Notes under the pieces: generated by a model
What the model saw: only the letters and a program-made list of their open reading frames with translations
Databases searched by the model: none
What the model was told of the DNA's origin: nothing
Source of the DNA: Hofstenia miamia
Lineage: Eukaryota; Xenacoelomorpha; Acoela
Length of the DNA: 64,000 nt
NCBI GenBank assembly: GCA_004352715.1
Contig: SCFE01000006.1
Coordinates: 2,057,217-2,121,216, forward strand
Direction of reading: 5' to 3'
Translations under genes and position numbers: made by a program
In this document: positions 23,061 through 35,140 of the stretch, one piece after another
Layout: each line of letters starts with the position of its first letter
How positions within the stretch are numbered: position 1 is the stretch's first letter

Positions 23061-24205
23061 TTTTAAGTTCCGGTATTTGTTTTACTCTTAAGTAATTGAA
23101 AATTATGTGTTCCTAGAAATTGATAGACTGAAGAGGAATTCGGTGATCAATACGACTTTTTGCAGAAAACAAAATGGTGTTTGGAGAATCATTAAAGAAA
23201 AAATAGCAAGCCAGGGAAATCTCGACAAACCACTAATGGAAACAGGTGTTTTAGTTTTCCGGGTCATGCGGAGAAAATAAGTATTGAGTCCAAATTTTAA
23301 AATTATTGACGTTTACAAATTTATAAACTTAACAAACGTTTAGTTAAACCAATGTTTTTAGTTAAGCAATGTATCTAAAATTTTTCCTAGATGGCTATAA
23401 AAAACCCCTAATTCTTTAACCCAATCGAAATCGTTGATTAATATCGGGAAAATAATGCTAGGGCCAATTATTTTAAAATTCTCATCCATTTAAAGTATAA
23501 TATATCGGAAATAAAATATTACTGATATATTAAATATTGATTCCAAGATATTTCAGTGTTAGAATATAACCAACACGTTGCTCTAATGTCTACAAACGTG
23601 AGATTAAAGGAGATTCTAGTACATTTCGGGTAATCAAATTCTTGGAGAATTCGATACCCGATTCCCTTTCAATAAAATGATAAAATTTCCCCAGAAAGTA
23701 ATTGATTGGAAATTATATATTTTTCCAACAAAAACAAGTTTGAAAAACATCATACTTCCAAAAACTGCTTTTACCTCTTTTTTAAGACATTTTTCGCGGC
23801 ACCCTTGACTATGAGGGTTCTGCGTTATCATTAAGTCTCATGGGACTAAACATTTCATGGGACTGGGAACATAACTGAAGAAACTAGCACGAGAAATTTC
23901 AAACTTTCGCTTAGAATTTATGCTAGTTTTGAGTAAGATGAAAACTGGGATGTGCTACCATATGATATTAAAATATTTCATGGGTCGGTAACGGAATGGG
24001 ACTGGAACCACTAAATTCAGTTCAAGTAAAACACTAATTTCCAATGCATCAGAATTAAAATTGTTATCAAAAATAAAATATAAATTTTTTAAAATTAAAA
24101 CAACAATGACAAAATTTAGAAAGTACAATCAACAAATATAAGCTCACTTAAGCATAATAGAAAAGTAGACAATAGTAAAAATAGATGGCGATTAAACTAA
24201 AGCTG
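23061..24205. other. No gene recognised; 3' flank of receptor 2
   Basis: Contains the presumed 3' UTR of receptor 2 on the minus strand. No coding sequence or clear repeat was seen. Confidence 0.45.
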
Positions 24206-25713
24206 TCATTCCGTTGTTTCTCTTAAATATGATGAATTTCCATAGGTTGTAATAGAGTCAAGTATTTCCGCCCAACTTGTGTTAAGTCTCAGTTCCAAAT
24301 AGTATTGTAGAATGATTATTAATATTACAAAAACGTAAGCATAAACGAGCATTCTGTCAAAGATACGAGATAACCTTTTCCATTCTGCCACCTTCTCTTG
24401 AGCGCGTGCTGCAAATTGTTGTTTCACTGCAAACTCTTCCAGAAGAATCGTGATTTTTTCCATTAAAATGACTTGAGTTGGAATATCAGTTGAGGATTCG
24501 CATGGGTTACTTAAAGTACGTACGGTATCACTTACTATTGCATTAATATCTTTTTCGTATTTACCCATTTTAGAGCACGTTGTAGCACAACAAGAGTATA
24601 TTTTTCGACATGTCATGCATGATTGTTCATTAGCTTCTTCTTCCGTATCGCGAACACTATAGTTCTCACAACAATTCCCAGCCCTCATCCAGCTCATTTT
24701 CTCACAGCCCAAAAAATCGGAGAAGAAATTGAAGAAAATAATCTTCAACAATTTTGGTACTGGACGAATTCTATCTGGTTCCACATAATGTAAATTCAGA
24801 ACTAATGCAGCTAAAAATATGCTCACTCCAACCAAAACCATACAATAGAAAAACAAATAAGCTAGTTTTGGTAGATTTTCACTACTATTGGGAATGTAAT
24901 CAGTTACCACAACCAAGTTAACTGCCAAAGAAAGGAAGATTGTTACCAAGAACCCCATTTTCTCCCCTGATTCACTTGGAAGCATAAACACTACACACCC
25001 CAGTACTGTTATTAAGAGAGTTGGAGCAATTAAAGTATAAAATATAAAATCTGGTATCCTTTCAAAAGTGTATAAGAAAACTAACGTGTTTATTTCATAA
25101 TGAATTTTATTAAAGAAGAACGAGAATTTACTTTTGCGATTTTCTCCCGACTTATATTGCCACTCGTGATGAACTCTGTTTATAGTTTCAATTTTAAAAT
25201 TATCTGCCAGTCTCATTTTCATACGGTTGCTGGCTTGCGACCAGGATCCTACCTTAACTCTGCATAACATCTTGTCATAAGGAAATTTAATAATATCGAA
25301 ATCACAAGCGATTGTTTTCAAAATTGGCAATGAGTATTTAACTGTGCCATCTGAAAATACCATAGGCTTGATAAGGCTTTCTTCTGGTTGGGGTACATAG
25401 TTGTCTGGTGAGTCAATGTAAGTTATGTCTGGCATCCAAATATCCGTGGTTTTCAGGGAGATTTGATCAATACCGCCAAATAGAGATGCATTCCATGTCA
25501 AGAATTGATCTGTCCATGTTTGGAAAGATTTAATGAACAATTGCGCACTCTGTTGGTTTATGTTTACGTTTGTTAAGCTGATCAATTGCTGACTGTAAGA
25601 AACTTGCACGGAAATACTTTGATTTTGCCGAGGAAGTATTAAAGTACTGTAGTTGGCAAGCAGATACGAATGCAAATTGTTGACATGGACTTGAAGAGGG
25701 TATGTATCATCAT
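24206..25713 (-). CDS. Cys-loop ligand-gated ion channel subunit, nicotinic type (paralogue 2), exon 3
   Basis: Large exon with the whole extracellular domain, M1-M4 and the stop (about 502 residues). Visible: TWTDQFLTWN (loop D), IWMPDITYIDSPDN (loop A), Cys-loop C-x13-C with KFPYD, GSW at loop B (Trp retained), M2 SGEKMGFLVTIFLSLAVNL with Asp at 20', and M4 near the C-terminus. There is no vicinal Cys pair in loop C. The cytoplasmic loop has about ten cysteines in some 45 residues (NCCENY, SCMTCRK, SCCATTC). After M3 both paralogues share RPVPK...FFNFFSD.LGCEKMS. The acceptor TTTTTGTTTTAG at 25,714 is phase 1. The in-frame ATG upstream (25,729) lies inside the polypyrimidine tract and is not the start. 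Confidence 0.92.
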
Positions 25714-26050
25714 CTAAAACAAAAATCATGTACTAGTGTTTAATTTCAGAAATAAATTTAAAATAAAATTTTAAGTTACAGTAAATCTTGTGAAATTGCA
25801 AAAATGGCACTGTTTACATTGCAAAACAAAACTTAACAGATATGCTAGTTTTTGTGTGTGAGAACAAAGATGTAGGCATGTCATGAGTTTTTAAACTAAA
25901 CAGTAATTTCCTATGTCTGTATATCATATCCGAACTTTGCACGGCAGGTTAGCAAAGTGCTTGACTTTGTGGTTCAGGCTTCAAATTATATCTTCTGCTG
26001 CATTTCTTGCCAAAATTTCTGTTTTAGACCAAATGCTGATATTTGGTTAT

Positions 26051-27024
26051 TCAGCAAATCGTTTGCTCGATTTTTATTGGATAAAAATTCCGAAGTGCAT
26101 ATCGATCTTGTTTGAAGTCAAAACACTGAAGTCGTTGTTTGATCATAGAATATTTTACGGGTTCTACTTTGTCAATTAGTTCTAAAAAAACATTATAACA
26201 CAGTATGTGATGACAGCTCTCAGCCATGTAACACATCTTGTAATAATTGGAATAGGAGGAGTACCAATTTCATGAAACGAATGTGTGCGAGATATTCTTC
26301 ATCATCCGCTTATCAACATTCTTGTATGTGCTTCTGATTTTCTCAGCACAATTATGGAGTAAATGCGTCGGGTATGTCACATTAAACAATTGCATGAATT
26401 GGAGCTGAAATATCACCTTCACGAATGTTAAAATTCTTGCAATCATTGATTTCAGATTCATCGAGTGACAGGAAGACCTTTTTATCATTCAGAACATCTA
26501 TAACATGAGTTTCTTTGTTCTTTGCAATTTGTTGGTGTTCCACTTTATACCGGGCGGTTGTCTCACTAGGCAATGGTCATTTCATCTTTAGGAATAACTT
26601 CTGCATAGCAGGATGCCCTATTTTTCTCAATGTTATAGTTGGCTGCCAAAAATGTCTTCACTGCCTTTTCAGCAGTCTTTGTCTGGGGAAGCAATAAAGG
26701 GTTGCTGTCATGATAAACCTTCCTTGTGGGTTGTCGAGTCCCTATGGCTTTGCGTAGAAAATTTCTTTGCGTGACTGACTGATTCATTGCACAGTAGTAG
26801 GAATGTCAAGCACAATTTCTATATTCTTCACCTTTTAGCAGGCTTTGGCATCCTGTAAAACTATTACGACATGTAACAGAAGCCTGTGTTTTTATCGTAG
26901 GACTTTTCAATAGAACAGTGTGCATTGGTTCTCCCACAATGCTATGCCATCTACGAGCCGCAAATAGTTTATTATTGTGCGTATTTCTTAGAATAATGCA
27001 ATCGGGGAGAAAAACGCCAAACAA
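26051..27024 (-). pseudogene. Unrecognised decayed coding region
   Basis: Several minus-strand open frames follow one another with stops and shifts. 27,024 to 26,566 is one frame broken by a single stop at 26,806-26,808; 26,573-26,382 and 26,488-26,270 continue in other frames. Fragments such as LFAARRWHSIVGEP and FLSLDESEINDCKNF look protein-like. I do not recognise the family. The setting inside an intron full of transposons suggests an old mobile-element ORF, but that is inference. Confidence 0.4.
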
Positions 27025-27250
27025 TTTCTAGGAACTGATTGTATACATTTGACTTTATTTCAGAAATTTCCAATTTCGACTTTAATTTTGAAAAGTGTTA
27101 ATTTTGACATTAACTTGACCTTATTGATATTATTGACATTTGAGTCGAATACATATTTATAACTAAAAGAGCTGGGCCCCATCACATTTCTAACGGAGAG
27201 GGGAGGGCCTCAAATAATGTTGTCGGAACAGACAATTAGAAATTAATTTA

Positions 27251-27510
27251 TGTATATATATATATATATNNNNNNNNNNNNNNNNNNNNNNNNNNNNNNN
27301 NNNNNNNNNNNNNNNNNNNNNNNNNNNNNNNNNNNNNNNNNNNNNNNNNNNNNNNNNNNNNNNNNNNNNNNNNNNNNNNNNNNNNNNNNNNNNNNNNNNN
27401 NNNNNNNNNNNNNNNNNNNNNNNNNNNNNNNNNNNNNNNNNNNNNNNNNNNNNNNNNNNNNNNNNNNNNNNNNNNNNNNNNNNNNNNNNNNNNNNNNNNN
27501 NNNNNNNNNN
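27251..27510. other. (TA)n tract followed by a 241-N gap
   Basis: The gap 27,270-27,510 starts inside a TA repeat and ends inside the Tc1 transposase, so the 5' end of that transposon is not visible. Confidence 0.9.
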
Positions 27511-28474
27511 GACCGTCTCATTCACCGTTACATCGTCAATCAACCATTCTCTTCATCTTCTGAAGTCAAAGCAAATCCTGGTGCGGTAGTGCAGAATGTA
27601 TCAACACGCACCATTAGGCTTCGATTGAATACTACCTTTGACCTTCCATCGTGCAAACCAGCAGCCAAACTCCGATTGTCTTCAAAGAACATTCGAGACC
27701 GGTTGCGCTTCTGCAGGCAATACCAACACTACACTCCTGAGATGTGGCATCAAGTAATGTTTAGTGACGAATCCAAGATTTGCCAGTTTACATCATACCG
27801 ACCACACGCTTGACGACCAAGAAACCAAAGATTCAACACACGTTACATGCAATAAACTGTCCGCTCAGCATCTTCTGTGATGATTTGGGGTGCTATAACT
27901 GTGAATAGGCGTGCTGGTCTGCATTTTGTTCCTCACAACGAGACAGTCACAGCCAAGTCAAAATAATTCACGAGAAAGTTCCCATGTTTATGCAGCTTCG
28001 CGAAACATCTGTACTACAACAAGATGGTGCTCCTGCTACAGCGCCAAAGTTGTCAAACAGTGGATTGCATCACAAGACTTTCGGCTGCTTGAGAACTGGC
28101 CGGGAAACTCCCCAGACCTCAATGCCATACAAAATTGCTGGCATCACATCAAAACCTGTCTGAGGAAGCGCCAATGCACATCACTCGACGATCTCAAGGA
28201 GCAAATTAAAGTGGTATGGTGTACAGAGATTACTGATGATTATTGTAGAAAGCTTGCCGAGTCAATGTCAAATCGCACTGCTGCTTGATTGGCCAATAAT
28301 GGCGGACATACAAAATATTAGTGAATTTTTCTGAATTAACTATTTACTTTCTACACGATGTTATCATATTGTTTCTACATTGTGTTATTATATTGATTCT
28401 ACATTGCGTTTTTTAGTGTAAAATACAAAAATTTCTAAATTTGGAAAGTCTTCCCAAACTTTTGGCCAGTACTG
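27511..28474 (+). mobile_element. Tc1-like DNA transposon, 5' end in gap
   Basis: The transposase relic is read in shifting frames. The right terminal inverted repeat ends ...TTTTGGCCAGTACTG at 28,474 and is followed by TA (28,475-28,476), the Tc1 target site. The left end is hidden in the N-run. Confidence 0.85.
27514..28288 (+). pseudogene. Tc1-like transposase relic with E-to-Q in the DDE triad
   Basis: N-terminal HTH-containing sequence (TIRLRLN, RDRLRFCRQY), the first catalytic Asp in MFSDESK (about 27,757-27,777), the second in QQDGAPAT (about 28,018-28,041), then NSPDLNAIQNCW (about 28,108-28,143), where the family has IEN; the third acidic residue is Gln here. The end reads RQCTSLDDLKEQI. 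At least one stop and two frame changes. DDE transposases of this family cut and paste at TA; this copy cannot. Confidence 0.85.
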
Positions 28475-28850
28475 TATATTTGTTTAGACCGCACACAAGA
28501 AATGCTTTTTCGTACGCCCCCAAATTGATACACTTGCTTAAAAATTCAACCTCTAAATGAAGTGCATTTTTGACATATTTACACTAGCTGATTGAAAGCG
28601 TTTGAGAAAGTCACAGTAAATTTAAATTTCGTTTTGGAATTAAATTCAAACGAAATTCGCCATTACGTATTTATGATTTTTATCTGCTTCTTTAAACAAA
28701 TCAGTTATCTGTGAAATTAATCAGGGAATCACGAAACCAAATGAATTCGCAGCGCAATTGAATCAGTCATGCATTTAATTCATAGTTTTAAACGCTAAAT
28801 AAGTAATACTGTCTCTTAAACTATAGCTATTCTGATTAAAGTAAGCATAC
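28475..28850. other. No feature recognised between Tc1 and candidate exon 2
   Basis: AT-rich intronic sequence. Confidence 0.4.
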
Positions 28851-28910
28851 CTCCTTTTGGTATTACAGACGGATGACGAAGTTTGCTTTGTGAAAGCGAA
28901 ATGAAGGAAC
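28851..28910 (-). CDS. Receptor 2, candidate exon 2
   Basis: A 60-bp stretch on the minus strand is bounded by a good acceptor (TTATTTTTTAG) and donor (GAG|GTATGC). Its phases (1 in, 1 out) fit both the upstream signal-peptide exon (ends G|) and the main exon (starts |AT). It would add about 20 residues (SFISLSQSKLRHPSVIPKG) between the signal peptide and the mature domain. Because it is symmetrical it could also be skipped. Evidence is phase and splice sites only; there is no homology. Confidence 0.5.
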
Positions 28911-29400
28911 CTAAAAAATAACATTTTAACTTTAATTACATATAAAACAGTCTCAAATCATGTAGACAGACTAGAAAGGGCTTGTAATGATAGACACAAA
29001 TAGTGTTGTGAAAGTTCAGAATTTCCATAGATAATTGTAGCAAAAAAGGAAGAAAAAACGTTGAATTAAAATACATTATTGCAACTAACTTGTGTCATTC
29101 AAAATATCTAAAGCAAACTACAAAAAATGAGCATAGATATATAATACCCAGTTTAACCCTCGGCAGATTAATATCTTTTAGAAACTTTTGATATTAAAAA
29201 AGGAGATTGCCTTAGAAAATGTGCAAATTGAATAGTTATAAGGCAATTTGATGAATTGGTATGACTATTAACTCATCAGTGAATGTGTGTACTAATTGTT
29301 CAGGAAATGTCATAGAAAAGTAGTTTTCATGTTCTTTTTTATTATCACTCTTGAAGCACAGATGTCACTGTTTTGATTCTGTTCACGTACGGCATTAAAC

Positions 29401-29609
29401 CAGGGGTGTACTCGAGGGTGTGCTCAGGGGGACTCAGTCCATCTTGTTAAATTTGACTGGGAGTCCAGCTCCCCCTTGTTAAAGTATATTATGGTTTGTG
29501 GTGGTGCAGTTTAATTGTTAAGTAACAAAATTTGGTCAAAATATAACATAAAAATATCACTTCTCAAATGTAGAGCCCTCCTTGTTAACTATTTAGGAGT
29601 ACAACCCTG
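29401..29609. mobile_element. 209-bp hAT-type MITE
   Basis: The left end is CAGGGGTGTACTC; the reverse complement of the right end is CAGGGTTGTACTC (12 of 13). Flanking octamers are CATTAAAC (29,393-29,400) and TATTAAAC (29,610-29,617), a 7-of-8 target duplication. Too short to code. Confidence 0.85.
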
Positions 29610-29892
29610 TATTAAACTAATGTGTAACAGCAATTAACGCAATGGTTGTAAATTTTACTATCACAATCCAAATTAGCCGGATATTCAAATAAAAATTGTT
29701 AGTGTTTACATTCATTTAGAAATAGATAACCCCTATGCTTAGTCGTGGATTTATATAAGAAGACGCAGTATTCGTTGTAGAAAATCATGAAAAAATGTAA
29801 ATATGTTTCAAATTGGATATTATATGCTGAGATTTCTTTAAATTGGAATGAATAAAAAAATATATTTTGACTCAGAGATGGACAAGACCCAG

Positions 29893-31416
29893 CAGAGGCG
29901 CATTCAGAGGGGAGGCTGGGGGAACGTTCCCCCCCCCCTCAACAGAGCTCAGATGCTTCCCTTCCTCGTGAAATGTATGCCCATAACAATCATAGTACAT
30001 ATATATTAAGCATTTGTCCTACTTTATTTAAAGGGGTAAGCAATATATAGTTGACATTGCAATTATTGCAATAATTGGAAATTGATTAATCTATCGAATT
30101 TAAAATTATTTAAGGTTCACTAAAAACGTTCTCACAAGCAGTAACGGATAAGATTTTTTTTGAAACATATAATCAAGTCAAGATTCGAAGATCATTATTG
30201 TCCTATCTAGTAAATTAATATAGTATTGGTTGTTTTGGAGCGCACTGCACAGTTTGATGACCCAAAAATATATTATGTTTCCACCACCTAATTCACACTG
30301 TTCTTAATATTGAAGACATAACGCTAACCTTATTTCGCACCATGTTATATTCTGCCAGACCCCTGATGGTGTGATTTCAAAACTAAAGAAATTTAACAAT
30401 GATCAGAGCTTTTATACAAGGTATCTAAAGTAGAACCAAATTTGCTCTTAGAGATTATGGCCACTGGCAACATTTAACTTATGTTATTATAGAACAATTT
30501 CTGCTAAGTACTAACAGAAGCATGAAGCACTTCTAACCTTGGTTTCTATCTCACAGCAATGATTTTTCTTTTAAAAAGTTTTTATGTGTTTTGTATTGGT
30601 TTTTATAAACACAAAATATGTTAATTTGCTATGATTTTTTATCTATTACTTTCATTCCAGTTATTGCCAAAAGCGAAACTAGCAATTAGAAATGTAGCCA
30701 TTTTGAATGGAATGTTTATGAAATTATACTTTTCTGTATTCTTTAAACGGCAGTGAAATATGGTGAATGCTAATAAAAAATACAGAAATAAGGTATTCAA
30801 TTCAAATTATAGCACTTTACAAAATATAACTAAAGGCACATTGTGGCAGCACAGTCTTAATACTGAATGATCCTTAGTCCTGTTCTTTCCTCTGCTAACA
30901 GGAAATGAAGTTAGAGATGGACCTGCGATGGACTAAGAAAAAATGGGCTGACATTGAAAAAATAGACTATTACCGGTAACAGCTGTGGTGTGAGTGAATA
31001 CTACATAATTTCTTAAAAAACGTTTTTCAATTAGTATTATATACTCTTGAAAAACTTCATTATGAATTTCAGTGAACAAATTTTATTAGTTTTTAAAATA
31101 CTCAACTTTAGTCTAGCAAGCCACAAAATTGTAAAAAATTTCTTAACAAGCCTCACAAAATCGTTCGAATTGGAATTAAGTTGTTTGAGCAGGATTCTGA
31201 CCTGGCAAGTATTAGACCTAAGTTTTTGGTTGTAGTTACGAAGGGATAAGAAGGAAAGAAATTTCTAAAGACCATCCTACAACAAAAAAATGAAATGTTT
31301 CGTTTTCANATATGTATATATATATGTATACATTATATACAAAAATGTATATATATACATTATATGTATTATATAGAATTGTTCCCCTCCTCAAAAAAAA
31401 GCTGGGTGCTCCTCTA
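29893..31416. mobile_element. Probable hAT-type non-autonomous element
   Basis: The left end CAGAGGCGCATTCAG, followed by G/C runs, resembles the reverse complement of the right end (TAGAGGAGCACCCAG); 11 of 15 positions agree. Such CAGAGG(C/A)GCA termini are typical of invertebrate hAT elements. The flanking octamers AGACCCAG and GGTCCAAG agree only in part, so the two ends may belong to different copies. The interior holds a single N (31,309) within TA/GTA repeats and no transposase. Confidence 0.45.
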
Positions 31417-32298
31417 GGTCCAAGGCCGGCTCACAAAATCATTAGGATCAACTTCTTTAAATTAATGACAATTCTGCCCACTTTATGACTCCTGCCAAAA
31501 AAGTTTCTTCAAATTTTAAATTATAACCTGTTTTTAGTTTTACGCGTTAGAATTTTTTCTATCACATTTTGCTGATTCTAAATTGTTGAATTGATTTAGA
31601 TTCATTATTAAAATTATGAGTCATAAAATAACACTAAAGCTGTTAATTTTATTCCAACTTTAGAGAAACACACGCATTCTGAATGTGAAATTTAAACATA
31701 ATCCTTTTTAGAAGTTCAAAGCATATCATTGACAAAATAAAAAAAAAATTTTGCATTGAACTATTTTGAATGTTGGCAAAAATAATCTTCATTATCACCA
31801 CATTTGGGTTGTACAAGAGGATTGATAAAAGTGACGAACAGTGCTTAATAGAAGAATTGAAAGTTTGCTCAGAAAATTATTATAACTATATTGTCAAATA
31901 TTGAAAATTGCCGTTTCACAATACCTATCCACATAAAATATGCAACATTCAAAAACATCATTAAGACGTTTAAAATTATAAGGAAACAATTATAAAAAAT
32001 TCCACTTTACATTTTAGATAGTTTAGACTTGGCATTAATTAGCCATTCAATTCTACTAGATTTAAGTGATTAATTCATGGATAATGACAACCATAAAAAC
32101 ATTGCAATAGAAATAAACCAATATAAATTTCTATAAATTTTTGCACTTTTACCAAATGCTCCCAAACATAGTAGTTTAAAGCAAATAGTCTAGCAAGTAG
32201 AGTAGCCACAGCTGTCTTAGTATATTTGAATAGTCTAATTAAATAAGATGTATTACATATAGTTTGTCTAGTTTTTATCTATAATGGCAGCTTGCTTA

Positions 32299-32444
32299 GG
32301 CTACGGTTAGACAATGTGATTGGTCACGCGTGATCGGTCACAATTTGGTAAAATCGACGTCTAACCACCGAGATGCATGTAATTAGCGACGTGGCGTGAT
32401 TTTGTAACTTTTCTTGGTACCAATCACGTAGTCTAGCCTTGGTC
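32299..32444. mobile_element. 146-bp MITE flanked by TTA (PIF/Harbinger-like)
   Basis: The left terminus GGCTACGGTTAGACAATGTG and the reverse complement of the right terminus GACCAAGGCTAGACTACGTG pair over about 26 positions with 6 mismatches, both continuing into ATTGGT. TTA stands on both sides (32,296-32,298 and 32,445-32,447), the 3-bp target duplication of PIF/Harbinger elements. The left part also holds the direct repeat GTGATTGGTCAC / GTGATCGGTCAC. Confidence 0.65.
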
Positions 32445-33984
32445 TTAAACAAATTCTATAATTTAAAATATACTTGCTTTCGAAAATGAAGAATTTTAAA
32501 ATTACTAATCTGTACGAAATTTTAAATATTTCCAGCATTTCTTACTGATACTACCGGTATTGTGCATTGCCATAATTGTATTTACAGGTTTATCTCATTT
32601 AATCAATCCAATGGACTTCTCATATGTAAAGGTTTCTTTAATATTGCAATAAAGTAAGCTCATGCATTTTATATACGAGGTAAAATTGAAACTGAGTCAA
32701 CCAATTATACATCACATATATTAAAGAGTTTTCTGAACAAATGCTTTCATGAAGTTGATGATTAATAGAATGGAACTGAATATTCTTATACTGATGTATT
32801 TATACATAATCTTAGCCGTTCAGAAATAACTGATTTAGTTATTGATTGCAAAATCAATACATTAAACGCATCTTTAATATAAGATGAATTATTAGATGCG
32901 ATTAAGAAACCTAAATTCCTGTTTGAATAAGATAGTGATATTATGTTTGTAAACATAACATTACTACTACTTAGCTGGCACGGAAAGATTCGATGCGTTA
33001 AATAAATATCATAAAGCGCTGTTTTAGGAGTGCAGTGCGCAAGAGTAATATATATTACTCTCAAAATAATAAATTAATAACAAGCTTTCTGTCAATCATC
33101 TCGCAACATCGCATTGTACAATTTTTTTATGACAGCGGGGAAGAGAATGAAGAAGATTTTCCTAATAAAACACATATGCCTTGCCATATAATTTAATATA
33201 ATGTCTTATAATTTTGTTTTTTGCAATAAAATATATAATTTTATATAATTTCATATAATTTTATTTTTGCATATAATTTCATAACTATACTCTTTATTAA
33301 TATTGCGATATTTAAACAAACTATTTTAAAAATTAGTTGCGTAACCTTATTGCAAATGCAAACTTATAAATGCTTAGAACAATTTGTAAATTCTATCAAG
33401 AAGGATCTTAAAAATAAACACGGTAATAAGAAGTGCAATATATCATTATCGCTAAAAACATATTTGCAATTGCAAGAAAGATTTTTATACACACTTCGGC
33501 ATAAACATTTTTCTATCAATACTTGAAGGAAGGTAAACACTACCGACATATGATTCTAATAATGATATCAGACTTTGGACGACAAATACTACATTATTGC
33601 GATAAAATTTCTATTTTAAGAAGTTATTCTATAATATGTCACTTAAAATTAACGATTTACTATTCTTCGAAAACAACTATTTTATACATGGTTGGCTGAT
33701 CTGATAGGTCCTTCTGTTGTTGTCTAGGCATAGATATGTTTGTGAATGCAATTTGTATCCAACATTTTCTCCTTGTAATATGAAATAAATATTCAGACAA
33801 TAATTCATTGTAGAACTTACTTCTATTCTATTGTGCTACTCTTAGTACAACACACAGGTTGAAATGAATTTTTTTCATTCTATACCAGAAAAAGAGTACA
33901 GTGCATATTGTTTCCGAAAAAATATTAGTAATGAATGTTTGTGAATGTGTTTGTGAAATAGCAATAGTCTATAATACTCTATGG

Positions 33985-34006
33985 ATAAGATAAGATAAGA
34001 TAAGAT
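33985..34006. repeat. (ATAAG)n pentanucleotide repeat
   Basis: Four to five tandem units. Read on the minus strand it follows ...TGACTAAAGAATATC and may be the 3' tail of a minus-strand LINE, but I saw no coding part. Confidence 0.7.
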
Positions 34007-34559
34007 ATTCTTTAGTCAGATAAACATTGACAATTAATAACTGGTAATTTATATGAATAGCGTTGAAAAATATACAATCAAACGTAATACATACAAAACA
34101 ACAAATAACTATACAATAAATCTACCAGCCTAGGGAAAAATTACTAATGAGAGATTTTAAGTACGGGTTGTTGGATAACTTTAGAATAGCAATCAAATAA
34201 CTACTTTATTATAATGTAACTGAGGTAATTAGGCCTTTGTTTCAGAAAGAAAATTGGGGTGTGGAGGGGGGGGGCAAATATTTGATAAGTTCAAGGGAAC
34301 TACAAAGTACTTGATTTGACTTAATATATTTTCAACAAGACCTTTCAGCAAAAGGCTCAAAATTGGAATCCAAACTTTGAACATTTGGGAGAAGCCAGTA
34401 CACATATATTGTCATTTTCCTTGATTGAAAAATATATAATAAGCCACTTCATTTATGCACGTGCACGGCTGAGTAACATACCCAGCATAGAATAAATAAG
34501 ATTTTTAACTGGTCAATTTTTACTATGTTTAGTGTTAGTAAGCTAAAGGCAAGAGATAA

Positions 34560-35140
34560 ACTACATGATTTAAAAATGTTATCTCCATTTTACCATGCTA
34601 GTACATAAATTGGGTTATTCCATCAAACATATTCACAGTCTTCTAGTGATACTAATTCATTGAATCATTTTATTAAGTTTAAACACCGATCAAGTAGATG
34701 TTTCAATAATATTAAAATTAACAATGCAGCATGGAACAAGTCTTTTTCGACATCCACAATCAGATTGTGGAATAACTTAAATATTAGATCAATTACAAAT
34801 TTGAGAAAATTGCAAAAATGCTAAAAGAAAATATTTTAGCTAATCAGTACAAATTTGGAGCATCAAAGCAAGTTAATAGTGGCGAAATATATAAAATGGA
34901 ATACATTTATTGTGATTTGTAAATTTTGATGTATATGTGCTGTGTTGTATGTATGTGCTCTGTTTGTCTTGTGTTCTATATTTTCATATAAATAATCTTT
35001 ATTGTTATAGTAGCTCTATTTGCCATTTATTGAATTACCTTCAATTTTATAATTTTGTAAATAGTGGATATTTTCATAAATGCATGCTTTGTACAAAACT
35101 CAATTAAAATTTGTAGGCAGTCCAAGCAAATAAATAAATG
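34560..35140 (+). mobile_element. 5'-truncated LINE tail
   Basis: The segment 34,660-34,820 encodes the typical end of a LINE pol: HFIKFKHRSSRCFNNIK followed by FSTSTIRLWNNLNIRSI. A non-coding tail ends in an A-rich run near 35,140-35,160. The RT core is absent, as expected for 5' truncation on insertion. Confidence 0.6.

Larger units (their letters stand above)
25714..28850 (-). other. Intron 2 of receptor 2 (inferred), holding transposon relics
   Basis: Runs between the phase-1 donor at 28,850 and the acceptor at 25,714. Contains an undefined decayed coding region (26,051-27,024), a 241-N gap and a Tc1 copy. Confidence 0.55.

Noticed and set aside
30902-30975. Exon-like stretch (acceptor CTGCTAACAG, donor GTAACA; EMKLEMDLRWTKKKW...) on the plus strand
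   Set aside because: It lies inside the probable hAT-like element, is only 74 bp, has no partner exons in phase, and matches no family I know.
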